The position numbers and the translations under genes were made by a program. From NCBI RefSeq assembly GCF_018918095.1, contig NZ_JAHLPV010000025.1, forward strand, positions 1 through 42,194: a DNA stretch of 42,194 nt, written 5' to 3'. This document shows, piece after piece, positions 15,311-22,350 of the stretch. A model generated the notes under the pieces. It saw nothing but the letters and a program-made list of their open reading frames with translations, did not search any database and was not told the DNA's origin. Numbering within the stretch: position 1 is the stretch's first letter; each line of letters opens with the position of its first letter. Source of the stretch: Acetivibrio sp. MSJd-27 (GTDB lineage Bacteria > Bacillota > Clostridia > UMGS1840 > HGM11507).

Positions 15311-16618
15311 ATGTTTGAAGAGATACAGAAGGTGGAGTTCACCAAGGAGATGAAGAAGGATTATACCATTCTGGTGCCCTCCATGCTGCCGATTCATTTT
15401 CAATTGATTGTGCCCATCCTGCGGGACAGCGGATACCATATCGAGATTGCCGGCGGGGATACCCGGCAGATTGTGGAGGAAGGGCTGGCTGACGTGCACA
15501 ACGACATATGCTATCCCTGTCTTCTGGTGATCGGGCAGATGATGGCGGCTTTGAAAAGCGGGAAGTATGATCCGGATAAGACGGCGCTGATGATCACCCA
15601 GACAGGGGGCGGATGCCGTGCGTCCAATTATTTATCCCTGATGCGCAAAGCACTCAGGAGTATTGGATATCCGCAAGTCCCTGTGATATCCCTGAACTTT
15701 TCCAATCTGGAAAAGAACAGCGGATTTCAGTTTACCGTTCCTATGCTGGTAAAGGCCGGAGAGGCGCTTTTATACGGCGATTTGCTGATGTGGATTTATA
15801 ACCAATGCGCGTCTCATGAGCTTCATAAGGGTGACAGCAAAAAAGTGCTTGACCAGTGCGTAGACAAGCTGACAAGACAGTTTCAGAAAAACAGATACGG
15901 CGGTTTAAAAAAGAATTACCGCTCTATTCTTGACGCATTCGCGCAGATACCGCGGGATGACGCGGAAAAGCCAAAGGTAGGGATTGTGGGGGAAATCTAT
16001 ATGAAATATTCCCCTCTTGGAAACAACCATTTGGAAGAATTTCTGATTCAGGAGGGGGCGGAACCGGTTGTGTCCGGTGTGATGGATTTCCTTCTGTATT
16101 GCTTTACCAACCGTTTTGTGGACAGGAAATTGTACGGGTTCAAGCGATTGACGGATCTTCCCACAAAGCTGGGAATTCAGATTCTTTACGGCTTTCAGAA
16201 CGGCATTATCCATGCAGTGAAAGAGCATGGGGTATTTCAGGCGCCTACGCCTTTCAAGCACCTGATAACCCTTGTGGAGGGGACGATCAGCAGAGGTGCA
16301 AAGATGGGCGAGGGGTGGCTGCTGACCGCCGAAATGCTGGAATTGATTGACAGCGGCGTGAACAATATTGTCTGCACGCAGCCGTTCGGATGCCTGCCGA
16401 ACCATATTGTCGCGAAAGGGATGACAAGAAAAATCAAAGACCGGTTTCCAAAAGCGAATATTGTTGCGATCGACTATGATCCCAGCGCCACAAAAATTAA
16501 TCAGGAAAACCGGCTGAAGCTGATGCTGGCCAATGCGAGAATGGAGGAAAAAAAGGCATCTGGTGTACATCAGCCGGAAAAACAGCCGTCAAAAATCGGG
16601 GAAGAAATATTGGTGTAA
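15311..16618 (+). CDS. HgdB-like 2-hydroxyacyl-CoA dehydratase-type protein
   Basis: A 435-residue protein corresponding to the C-terminal part of long activase/dehydratase proteins. It has the cysteines expected to bind an iron-sulfur cluster: NDICYPCLLVIGQ near residue 60, TGGGCRASNY near 100, and CTQPFGCLPNHI near 355. GVVGEIYMKYSP-like (here VGIVGEIYMKYSP) begins the second half. ATG at 15311 is preferred over GTG at 15302, since AAGGA lies 10 bases upstream of it. The arrangement TGATATG with the previous gene implies coupled translation. It probably works as a complex with that activase, but the reaction is not known. Confidence 0.85.
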   Translation: MFEEIQKVEFTKEMKKDYTILVPSMLPIHFQLIVPILRDSGYHIEIAGGDTRQIVEEGLADVHNDICYPCLLVIGQMMAALKSGKYDPDKTALMITQTGGGCRASNYLSLMRKALRSIGYPQVPVISLNFSNLEKNSGFQFTVPMLVKAGEALLYGDLLMWIYNQCASHELHKGDSKKVLDQCVDKLTRQFQKNRYGGLKKNYRSILDAFAQIPRDDAEKPKVGIVGEIYMKYSPLGNNHLEEFLIQEGAEPVVSGVMDFLLYCFTNRFVDRKLYGFKRLTDLPTKLGIQILYGFQNGIIHAVKEHGVFQAPTPFKHLITLVEGTISRGAKMGEGWLLTAEMLELIDSGVNNIVCTQPFGCLPNHIVAKGMTRKIKDRFPKANIVAIDYDPSATKINQENRLKLMLANARMEEKKASGVHQPEKQPSKIGEEILV

Positions 16619-16672
16619 AAAACGTGCGGGGAGTCCTTTTCAAGGCTTTCTGATGTGTGCGGAGGTGGAAAT

Positions 16673-17428
16673 GTGCTGAATCTTGTAGCAACCTGGTTCC
16701 TGTATTTTGTGATTTACAGCTTCCTTGGGTGGATGTGCGAGACGGTCTACTGCTCCATACCAGCCCGGCATTTTATCAACCGCGGCTTTCTGAACGGCCC
16801 CTTCTGCCCGATTTACGGTGTGGGTGGGATTGTTACAATCGCTGTGCTGGAGCCGTTTATCAGTGCGCCTGCTGTGGTTTTTGTGCTGGGAGTGGTCTGG
16901 ACCTCACTGTTAGAGTATGCAACCAGCTGGGGCATGGAGACGCTGTTTCATTATAAGTGGTGGGATTATTCCAATCGCTTTCTGAATATCCGCGGAAGAG
17001 TGTGCCTTTTGAATTCCATTCTGTTCGGCATTCTCTGTGTTGTGCTGATGTATTTTATTCATCCGCCGGTCGAACGGTTTCTTCTCCGAATGTCCGTTCT
17101 TTTGAAAGCGTGCTTAAGCGGCGGATTTGCCGTGTATTTTATCGCGGATCTCATTGTTACGGTAAAAGCAGTTCTCAATTTGAATCAAAGACTGGAAAAA
17201 CTTCATATGCTGAAAGAGGAAATCAGTGCAGGGCTCAAGGACAAGCTCGACAGTCTGGAATCTCCCTCTGTTCGGTTTAAGCGTCTGATAGAAGAGCGGC
17301 GAATCTTCCAGCACAGGCTGATTCGTTCTTTTCCCCATTTGAAATCAAGCAGATACAATGAGCATCTTCAGAAGATCAAAGAGGCTGTCCATGCCCGCAG
17401 GAAAGGGAAGAAAGCGGACAGGAGATGA
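16673..17428 (+). CDS. Putative ABC-transporter type IV-like membrane protein (PF06541-like)
   Basis: A 251-residue protein whose first 170 residues hold five or six hydrophobic segments, with the family's marks near the start: FVIYSFLGWMCETVYCS, NRGFLNGPFCPIYGVG, and LLEYATSWGMETLFHYKWWDYS (core: EYATSWGMETLFHYKWW). The C-terminal 80 residues are charged and helical. The family is common in Firmicutes and often called a putative ABC transporter permease, but no transport role is proven. GTG at 16673 is chosen because GGAGGTGG at 16661-16668 fits only this start. It lies 54 bases after the HgdB-like gene and could be on the same transcript. Confidence 0.8.
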   Translation: MLNLVATWFLYFVIYSFLGWMCETVYCSIPARHFINRGFLNGPFCPIYGVGGIVTIAVLEPFISAPAVVFVLGVVWTSLLEYATSWGMETLFHYKWWDYSNRFLNIRGRVCLLNSILFGILCVVLMYFIHPPVERFLLRMSVLLKACLSGGFAVYFIADLIVTVKAVLNLNQRLEKLHMLKEEISAGLKDKLDSLESPSVRFKRLIEERRIFQHRLIRSFPHLKSSRYNEHLQKIKEAVHARRKGKKADRR

Positions 17429-17431
17429 GGC

Positions 17432-17460
17432 TTGATCTTTCTTTTCCGTAGTGATAGAAT
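17432..17460 (+). promoter_or_regulatory. Promoter of the esterase gene
   Basis: TTGATC (17432-17437), 17-base spacer, TAGAAT (17455-17460), 45 bases before the start codon. Confidence 0.65.
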
Positions 17461-17505
17461 AAAAAACAAAACAAAGCCTATCAGGCAGACAGGAGTATAG
17501 GAAAG

Positions 17506-18459
17506 ATGGATTACATAGAGAAAATCACACAGGGGCTGCTGGCTTACCCCTATGAGGTTACCAAAAGGCCGGACTTTGACGCCTTCTGGGAGAAGAATCT
17601 GAAGAGTATAGAGGGAAAACCGCTGGAAGCGGAACGAAAAAAGATCGATTTTCCCAGTCCGTATATTGATGTATATGATATCAGTTATCTGGGGGCGGAT
17701 GAAACCAGAATCCATGGCTGGCTTCTGATCCCTTCTTTTCTGAAGAGGGAAACCTATCCGTGTCTTCTTCACTATCACGGTTTCTGCGGTTCCAGGGGAG
17801 AGCCGATCGAATTCTTATCCTGGGCTATGACAGGCTGTTGTGTGCTGTCGGTTGACTGCCGTTCTCAGGGAGGCATCACGGGGGACGCCCACTGTTATGA
17901 CAGCGGTCTTATCACCAATGTGACTTCCCAGGGAATCCTGGATAAAGACGATTACTATTTTAAGCATCTTTATTTGGATGCAGTGCGGGCGCTTGATTAT
18001 GTCTGTTCTCTTCCGGAGGTGGAGAAGCAGAAAATTGTGGTGGAGGGGGGCTCTCAGGGAGGGGCTTTGTCTTTGGCAGCCGCATGTCTGGACGACAGGC
18101 CGAAAGCGGTGATGTGCGATGTGCCCAGCAACTGCCAGATCGATAAACGGATCGAAGGGGAATACGGTTCCTTCGCGGCGGCGGCAAATTATCTTAGGAG
18201 ATATCCGAAGGATGCGGATAAGGTGTTTGAAACCGTCAGTTATTTTGACATTGTCAACATGGCGGACAAAATCAGCTGTCCGGTTTTCGCATCGGTTGGC
18301 GCCAAGGATGATGTATGCCCTGCCCGTTTTTTTATGGGTGCCTACCAGCGCATGAATGTGCTCAAGCAGGTGCAGGTATATCCTTTCTTTAAGCATGCCG
18401 TCAGCTCGGAGCATCAGGAAAAAAAGATGGCTTATCTGAGAAAAATTATAGAAGAATAG
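17506..18459 (+). CDS. Acetyl xylan esterase / cephalosporin-C deacetylase family (CE7) alpha/beta hydrolase
   Basis: A 317-residue protein of the usual CE7 length. The order of motifs fits: RPDFDAFWEKNL near the N-terminus, LLHYHGFCGSRG for the oxyanion side, SVDCRSQGG in place of the usual RGQ motif, the nucleophile elbow GGSQGG with Ser183, the acid in GAKDDVCPA (Asp268 or 269), and the histidine in KHAVSSEHQ (His297 or His303). No signal peptide, so it acts inside the cell, probably removing acetyl groups from imported short sugars. AGGAG stands 10 bases before the ATG, and it has its own promoter. The RSQ variation may mean a changed substrate. Confidence 0.87.
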   Translation: MDYIEKITQGLLAYPYEVTKRPDFDAFWEKNLKSIEGKPLEAERKKIDFPSPYIDVYDISYLGADETRIHGWLLIPSFLKRETYPCLLHYHGFCGSRGEPIEFLSWAMTGCCVLSVDCRSQGGITGDAHCYDSGLITNVTSQGILDKDDYYFKHLYLDAVRALDYVCSLPEVEKQKIVVEGGSQGGALSLAAACLDDRPKAVMCDVPSNCQIDKRIEGEYGSFAAAANYLRRYPKDADKVFETVSYFDIVNMADKISCPVFASVGAKDDVCPARFFMGAYQRMNVLKQVQVYPFFKHAVSSEHQEKKMAYLRKIIEE

Positions 18460-18535
18460 TACTTTCCCTGAAAAAGGAAGAGAACGAATTTATATGCCTC
18501 CTGATTTGCAGGGGGAAAACGCTTTGTAAGATCAT

Positions 18536-18571
18536 TTTTGCCTTGCAAAAGTATCTTTATCCTGTTATAAT
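18536..18571 (+). promoter_or_regulatory. Promoter of the thiamine operon, with palindrome over the -35 box
   Basis: TTGCAA (18543-18548), 17-base spacer, TATAAT (18566-18571) with an upstream TG (extended -10). TTTTGC-CTT-GCAAAA (18536-18550) is a palindrome covering the -35 box. The promoter at 30724-30752 is nearly the same (24 of 29 bases) and has the same palindrome. Confidence 0.75.
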
Positions 18572-18585
18572 AATAAATAAGAGAA

Positions 18586-18674
18586 TGAAACGGGGAGCTT
18601 GTAGACAGGCTGAGAGGAAACCGGCAGGTTTCGACCCGCAACCTGATTTGGATAATGCCAACGTAGGGAAATAT
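18586..18674 (+). promoter_or_regulatory. TPP riboswitch aptamer (THI element)
   Basis: The conserved core is plain: GGGGAGC, then GGCTGAGAGG (18608-18617), a P3 hairpin AAACC/GGTTT, GACCC, ACCTGATTTGGATAATGCCA (18641-18660), then CGTAGGGAA. It binds thiamine pyrophosphate. It lies ahead of thiW-thiM-thiE, with a terminator starting 16 bases after it, so high TPP should end transcription early. Confidence 0.97.
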
Positions 18675-18689
18675 CAGAGATTGATAAAA

Positions 18690-18716
18690 GCGTTTGCATT
18701 GCTGCAGACGTTTTTT
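18690..18716 (+). terminator. Riboswitch-controlled terminator
   Basis: CGTTTGCA (18691-18698), loop TTGC, TGCAGACG (18703-18710), one G-T pair, then TTTTTTCG. It is the likely expression platform of the TPP aptamer. A second small hairpin CGTTTT/AAAACG follows at 18717-18732. Confidence 0.85.
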
Positions 18717-18736
18717 CGTTTTTGTGAAAACGATCG

Positions 18737-18790
18737 GCTTGCCGCAGAAAAACAGGCGGAGGGGGAGCGCCCTGCACCTGTGGGGTAAGC
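18737..18790 (+). other. Structured leader segment after the terminator
   Basis: GCTTGCC at the start and GGTAAGC at the end can pair, and inside AGGCG can pair with CGCCCT. No known motif is recognised. Together with the next element it fills the leader between the TPP terminator and thiW. Confidence 0.35.
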
Positions 18791-18800
18791 TTTTACATAA

Positions 18801-18900
18801 ACAGCGATGGGAGTCCGTGTTTCGGAATGAGAGGAAGTAAGAGAACTTCGACCGACCAAAAATCCATACCGTGGGATCTTTTTGGGCGGATTGTCGCTGT
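18801..18900 (+). other. Second, degenerate TPP-like RNA element in the thiW leader
   Basis: An outer stem ACAGCGA (18801-18807) / TCGCTGT (18894-18900) encloses GGGAG (18809-18813), TGAGAGG (18828-18834), a GAAGT/ACTTC hairpin and GACC (18850-18853). In the true aptamer the same blocks come in the same order, and TGAGAGG to GACC is exactly 22 bases in both. The ACCTGAT and TAAT parts that bind pyrophosphate are missing; CCATACCGTGG stands in their place. It may be a decayed duplicate or a sensor of another ligand. Confidence 0.45.
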
Positions 18901-18952
18901 TCTATCGGAAAGTGGATTTTTGGGACAAACAAAAACAAAAGGAGTTTTCAAA

Positions 18953-19507
18953 ATGCTGAGACAAAAATCCACACTTTACAAAACCATTGTTCTTGCCATG
19001 CTGGTCGCAGTCGGCGTGGTGATTTCGCCAATTCTGCGCATCGAGGGAATGTGCCCTATGGCTCATTTCATAAACGTTACCTGCGCCGTCCTGCTGGGAC
19101 CTTGGTACTCGTTGTTGTGTGCTGTTCTGATCGGGGTGATACGCATGACGTTTATGGGAATTCCGCCTCTGGCTCTGACTGGGGCTGTATTTGGCGCATG
19201 TCTTTCCGGAATCCTGTACCGCGCGTCCAATGGAAAACTGATTTTCGCAGTATTGGGGGAAGTGATTGGGACAGGTATCATCGGTGCGGTTGCATCCTAC
19301 CCCGTGATGACCTATCTGTGGGGGAAAACCGGCTTGACCTGGATGTTCTATGTTCCCTCATTCACCATGGGGACTCTGATCGGCGGCTCCATCGCATACA
19401 TCTTCCTAAAAGCGTTGAGCAGGAATGGAATGCTCGCAAAATTCCAACTGAGCTTGGGGGCTAAAGTTTATGACAAACCGCATATTGGAACTAAAGCGGC
19501 GGATTAG
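18953..19507 (+). CDS. thiW: ThiW, ECF transporter S component for thiazole
   Basis: A 184-residue membrane protein with five or six hydrophobic segments, matching the ThiW substrate-binding component that works with a shared ECF energizing module to import the thiazole precursor (hydroxyethylthiazole). The run RIEGMCPMAHFINVTCAVLLGP (core: CPMAHFINVTCAVLLGP) with a conserved histidine near the substrate site is typical. AAAGGAG precedes the ATG by normal spacing. The TPP riboswitch upstream and thiM/thiE downstream support the call. It overlaps thiM by 38 bases in another frame. Confidence 0.9.
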   Translation: MLRQKSTLYKTIVLAMLVAVGVVISPILRIEGMCPMAHFINVTCAVLLGPWYSLLCAVLIGVIRMTFMGIPPLALTGAVFGACLSGILYRASNGKLIFAVLGEVIGTGIIGAVASYPVMTYLWGKTGLTWMFYVPSFTMGTLIGGSIAYIFLKALSRNGMLAKFQLSLGAKVYDKPHIGTKAAD

Positions 19508-20273
19508 AGAAAAAAAGCCGCTGATACACTGTATCACCAATCCGATATCCATCAACGACTGTGCCAACGCGGTGCTGGCGGTTGGCGCGAAGCCGATCAT
19601 GGCGGAGCACCCGCGGGAGGTCTCTGAAATCACGGCGAGAGCAAGGGCGCTCTGCGTCAATATGGGCAATATCACCGATGCCAGGATGGAATCCATCCTG
19701 CTGTCCGGCAAAACGGCAAAAGCGCTGGATATTCCTCATTGCATCGACATGGTGGGGGTGGGATGCAGCTCTCTGCGGCTGGAACTTGCACGGGAGTACG
19801 TCAGGCAGTGCAGACCCCAGATCATAAAGGGAAATTTATCCGAGGTCAAAGCGTTCTGCGGGCTTCCGGCTCACGCGGTTGGGATCGATGCCGGAGAGGA
19901 AGAAAACGCATTGCCGGAAACGATACGTATGGCAAAACAGCTTGCACGGGAGATGGATTCGGTTGTTTATATCACTGGAGCGGTCGACATTGCGGCGGGG
20001 AAGGAGAACGTTTTTCTGATACGAAACGGAAATCCGATGCTGTGCCAAGTAACGGGGACCGGCTGCATGGCAAACGTCCTGGCCGGAACCTTTTTGTCAG
20101 AGAGGAGGCCTTTGGAGGCAGCCGTTCTGGCGGCCGCACTGCTTGGCATCGCGGGGGAGACGGCTTGCGGGGAACGCGGGCTTGGAAGCTACCACATTTC
20201 GCTGATAGACAAGCTCTCCGTCATGACGGAAAAAGATATCAAAGAGCATATACGCATTGAGGAGATAACATGA
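19470..20273 (+). CDS. thiM: Hydroxyethylthiazole kinase ThiM
   Basis: A 267-residue kinase of the ribokinase-like fold. Typical stretches are PLIHCITNPISINDCANAVL (N-terminal, substrate site), GAKPIMAEHPREV, IIKGNLSE for nucleotide binding, and VTGTGCMANVLAGTFLS with the catalytic cysteine/anion hole region. It phosphorylates 4-methyl-5-hydroxyethylthiazole with ATP. The start lies inside the thiW end with GGGGG as a loose ribosome site. Stop and thiE start overlap in ATGA. The long 38-base overlap with thiW is unusual but both reading frames look intact. Confidence 0.95.
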   Translation: MTNRILELKRRIREKKPLIHCITNPISINDCANAVLAVGAKPIMAEHPREVSEITARARALCVNMGNITDARMESILLSGKTAKALDIPHCIDMVGVGCSSLRLELAREYVRQCRPQIIKGNLSEVKAFCGLPAHAVGIDAGEEENALPETIRMAKQLAREMDSVVYITGAVDIAAGKENVFLIRNGNPMLCQVTGTGCMANVLAGTFLSERRPLEAAVLAAALLGIAGETACGERGLGSYHISLIDKLSVMTEKDIKEHIRIEEIT

Positions 20274-20908
20274 AATTTGATTTGACACTGTATCTGGTGA
20301 CGGACAGCACGTACCACACCGAAGAGAGCTTTTTGTGGACAATTGAAGAGGCCTGCAAAGGCGGTGTCACACTGCTGCAGATACGGGAGAAAGAGCGCAG
20401 CGGCAGGGACTATCTCGCACTTGCGCGGAAGGTGAAGGAGATCACCGTTCGCTATGACATTCCTCTGATTGTGGACGACAGGATTGATATCGCTTTGGCG
20501 GTGGATGCTGCTGGGGTTCATGTCGGAAGAAGTGATATCCCGGTCTGCGAGGCGAGAAGATTGCTTGGAAGCGGCAAGATCGTCGGCGCCACGGCAAAAA
20601 CGGTGGAGCAGGCAAAAGAAGCCTTTGCAGAGGGGGCGGATTATCTTGGCGTGGGGGCTATTTATCCCACCACGACAAAAGTGATTACCGTGTTGACCGA
20701 GGTTTCCACACTGAACGCAATCTGCAAGGCAGTTCCTATTCCGGCGGTCGCGATCGGAGGACTGAACAAAGAGAATATGGATATTCTGAAAGGCGGGTGC
20801 ATGAGCGGGGTTGCAGTGGTTTCAGCGATTATGAAAGCAACAGAGCCAAGGCTTGCCGCGGAAGAATTGAAGAAGAAAATACAGTCGCTGAGAATGGCGA
20901 AGGATTAA
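20270..20908 (+). CDS. thiE: Thiamine-phosphate synthase ThiE
   Basis: A 212-residue TIM-barrel enzyme that joins HMP-pyrophosphate and thiazole phosphate into thiamine phosphate. Seen motifs are LYLVTDS at the start, GGVTLLQIREKE, PLIVDDRIDIALAVDAAGVHVG (core: DDRIDIALAVDAAGVHVG), VGATAKT, GVGAIYPTTTK and PAVAIGGLN, all in family order. With thiW and thiM it forms a thiazole salvage set; there is no thiC, thiD or thiG here, so HMP-PP must come from elsewhere. Confidence 0.96.
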   Translation: MKFDLTLYLVTDSTYHTEESFLWTIEEACKGGVTLLQIREKERSGRDYLALARKVKEITVRYDIPLIVDDRIDIALAVDAAGVHVGRSDIPVCEARRLLGSGKIVGATAKTVEQAKEAFAEGADYLGVGAIYPTTTKVITVLTEVSTLNAICKAVPIPAVAIGGLNKENMDILKGGCMSGVAVVSAIMKATEPRLAAEELKKKIQSLRMAKD

Positions 20909-20911
20909 AAA

Positions 20912-20955
20912 ACACCGTGGGATCGATTCGTTCGATTGATTCCACGGTGTTTTTC
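20912..20955 (+). terminator. Terminator of the thiamine operon
   Basis: ACACCGTGG (20912-20920) and CCACGGTGT (20942-20950) with further pairing inside (GATCGAT region), then TTTTT. It begins right after the thiE stop. Confidence 0.9.
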
Positions 20956-21026
20956 GCAGGAGGGTAATGAGGCAACAAAAATTTATCATAAATTACGGAA
21001 TATATTTATAACTGCGGGCAAGATAT

Positions 21027-21166
21027 CCCCCGCCTCTTAAGGCGGCGGGTTCCATATCCGCAATCAGCGGGAGTACAATCTCCCGCTGATTGCGGCACTG
21101 CTATGCAGTGCCCTTGTCCTCGTTGAATGACGGGACAAGCCCTTATTGAATACGATATCATTCAAT
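21027..21166. repeat. Row of five hairpins, possibly an IS200/IS605-type remnant
   Basis: In order: CCGCC-TCTTAA-GGCGG (about 21030-21045, with outer CCC/GGG), CCGCAATCAGCGGGAG/CTCCCGCTGATTGCGG (21058-21095, perfect 16-bp stem), GGCACTGC/GCAGTGCC (21094-21112), CTTGTCC/GGACAAG (21114-21139) and ATTGAAT/ATTCAAT (21145-21166). No gene is present. The first hairpin, with a subsequent GGGTTCC, resembles the ends of IS200/IS605 elements, whose ends are hairpins, not inverted repeats. The rest fills the gap between thiE and the HAD gene. Confidence 0.55.
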
Positions 21167-21184
21167 ATCTCTGCGTAAGCTCGA

Positions 21185-21213
21185 TTGACTTTGTCTGTGG
21201 AAAGCGGTATACT
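21185..21213 (+). promoter_or_regulatory. Promoter of the HAD hydrolase gene
   Basis: TTGACT (21185-21190), 17-base spacer, TATACT (21208-21213), 30 bases before the start codon. Confidence 0.75.
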
Positions 21214-21243
21214 AAAAAATAGTTTGTTCAGGAGGTTACCGAT

Positions 21244-21957
21244 ATGATAAAAACCGTTTTGTTTGATTTGGACGGCACCTTGCTCCCCATGGATCAGGAT
21301 GTCTTTGTAAAAGCGTATTTTAAACGCCTGGCGGAGAAGCTGGCGCCCTATGGATACGATCCAAAAAAGCTGATTGACGGGATATGGGCGGGAACGGCCG
21401 CTATGATAAAAAATGACGGAAGCCGCACCAATGAGGAAGTATTCTGGGACTGTTTTTCTAAGATGATGGGAGAAAGGGTTTTGCAGGATAAAGAGCTGTT
21501 TGACGAATATTACCGGGTGGAATTTCAGGAAGCGGCGAATTCCTGCGGTTACACGGCGGACGCAGCGTCGACGGTAGAAATGCTGAAGAAGGAGGGCTAC
21601 CGGCTGGCTCTTGCCACGAATCCGATTTTCCCCTCGGCTGCGACCGAGAGCCGAATTCGGTGGGCAGGGCTGGATCCTGAGATCTTCGAGCTGTACACCA
21701 CCTATGAAAATACCGGTTACTGCAAGCCGAATCCGGACTATTACAGGGACATTCTCCAAAAAATGGACTGTGGTCCTGATGAATGCCTGATGGTGGGCAA
21801 CGATGTGGAGGAGGATATGATCGCGCGGACGATCGGGATGAAGGTATTCCTGCTGAAGGATTGCCTGATCAACCGGAAAAATGAGGACATTTCCGGCTTT
21901 CCCCAGGGCGGGTTTTCGGATCTGTGCCAATACCTCAAAGAGGAGAAGTGTAAGTAA
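21244..21957 (+). CDS. HAD-superfamily hydrolase (phosphatase-like)
   Basis: A 237-residue protein with the HAD motifs in order: DLDGTLL with nucleophile Asp8 and acid Asp10, the second motif ATNP, a lysine in the GYCKPNPDYY region, and the acidic pair in VGNDVEEDM. A helical cap lies between motifs I and II (about 15-95). Substrate cannot be told. GGAGGTTACCG precedes the ATG, and the gene has its own promoter and terminator, so it is a single-gene unit. Confidence 0.88.
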   Translation: MIKTVLFDLDGTLLPMDQDVFVKAYFKRLAEKLAPYGYDPKKLIDGIWAGTAAMIKNDGSRTNEEVFWDCFSKMMGERVLQDKELFDEYYRVEFQEAANSCGYTADAASTVEMLKKEGYRLALATNPIFPSAATESRIRWAGLDPEIFELYTTYENTGYCKPNPDYYRDILQKMDCGPDECLMVGNDVEEDMIARTIGMKVFLLKDCLINRKNEDISGFPQGGFSDLCQYLKEEKCK

Positions 21958-21986
21958 ATACCGGAACTCCTCATTTATAAGAGGAT

Positions 21987-22027
21987 AAAAGCCTTCGGCA
22001 GCATTTTTTGCTGCGGAAGGCTTTTTT
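21987..22027 (+). terminator. Terminator of the HAD gene
   Basis: AAAAGCCTTCGGCAGC (21987-22002) pairs with GCTGCGGAAGGCTTTT after a six-T loop; six T follow in CTTTTTT. The stem has one G-G mismatch. Confidence 0.9.
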
Positions 22028-22064
22028 ATAACACAGAAAATTGCTTTTTCCATTAAGCAAGTAA

Positions 22065-22259
22065 CTATTCAGTGTTTTTACACTGTTGTCTATCTTCTTC
22101 TAAATTATCCAAAGCAACCCGAGTTGCTTCAATGACAAACATTGAAAAATTACAATCGGTTCCGGTTATTTCTTTTTCTACTCTGTCTATTACATCATTA
22201 GGAAAACGAATCGTTTTATTTGTGGATTTTGGAACTGCAGGAATTTTAAATTTTCTCAT
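22065..22259 (-). CDS. Small YlcI/YnfO-like protein (ribbon-helix-helix type)
   Basis: A 64-residue basic-to-acidic protein: MRKFKIPAVPKSTNKTIRFP, then a helix DVIDRVEKEITG, then a helix SMFVIEATRVALDNLEED. This short-strand plus two-helix pattern fits a ribbon-helix-helix DNA-binding fold, with KTIRFP as the strand; small proteins of this kind in Firmicutes are named YlcI/YnfO family. ATG at 22259 is chosen over codons further upstream because the family starts MxKFKIPA. The ribosome site (GGTGAG) is weak. It may bind the palindrome at 22331-22359 that lies upstream of it. Confidence 0.7.
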   Translation of the reverse strand: MRKFKIPAVPKSTNKTIRFPNDVIDRVEKEITGTDCNFSMFVIEATRVALDNLEEDRQQCKNTE

Positions 22260-22322
22260 TATCATTCTCACCAACATATCAACAAAATATTTCTGTTGAT
22301 AATGGTATATTACTTTTTGCAA

Positions 22323-22350
22323 TAAATATGCATTATATATTGCATTGCAA
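22323..22350 (-). promoter_or_regulatory. Candidate promoter of the small RHH-like gene
   Basis: On the minus strand TTGCAA (22350-22345), 16-base spacer, TATTTA (22328-22323). The -35 box falls inside the 29-bp palindrome. Confidence 0.45.

Noticed and set aside
18543-18788. An 81-codon open frame across the thiamine leader
   Set aside because: It runs straight through the TPP aptamer and its terminator and has no ribosome site.
18801-18900. Reading the second thiW leader element as a T-box
   Set aside because: There is no AGGGTGGNACCGCG box, and the genes after it are not amino-acid genes. The spacing of its blocks fits a TPP-like layout better.
20967-21011. A 14-codon frame starting ATGAGGCAACAA, with AGGAGGG before it
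   Set aside because: It follows a strong terminator directly, has no promoter in sight, and the peptide has no recognisable features. The ribosome-site match alone is not enough.
21027-21166. A CRISPR array in the hairpin-rich region
   Set aside because: The hairpins differ from each other in sequence and spacing; there is no direct repeat with unique spacers.
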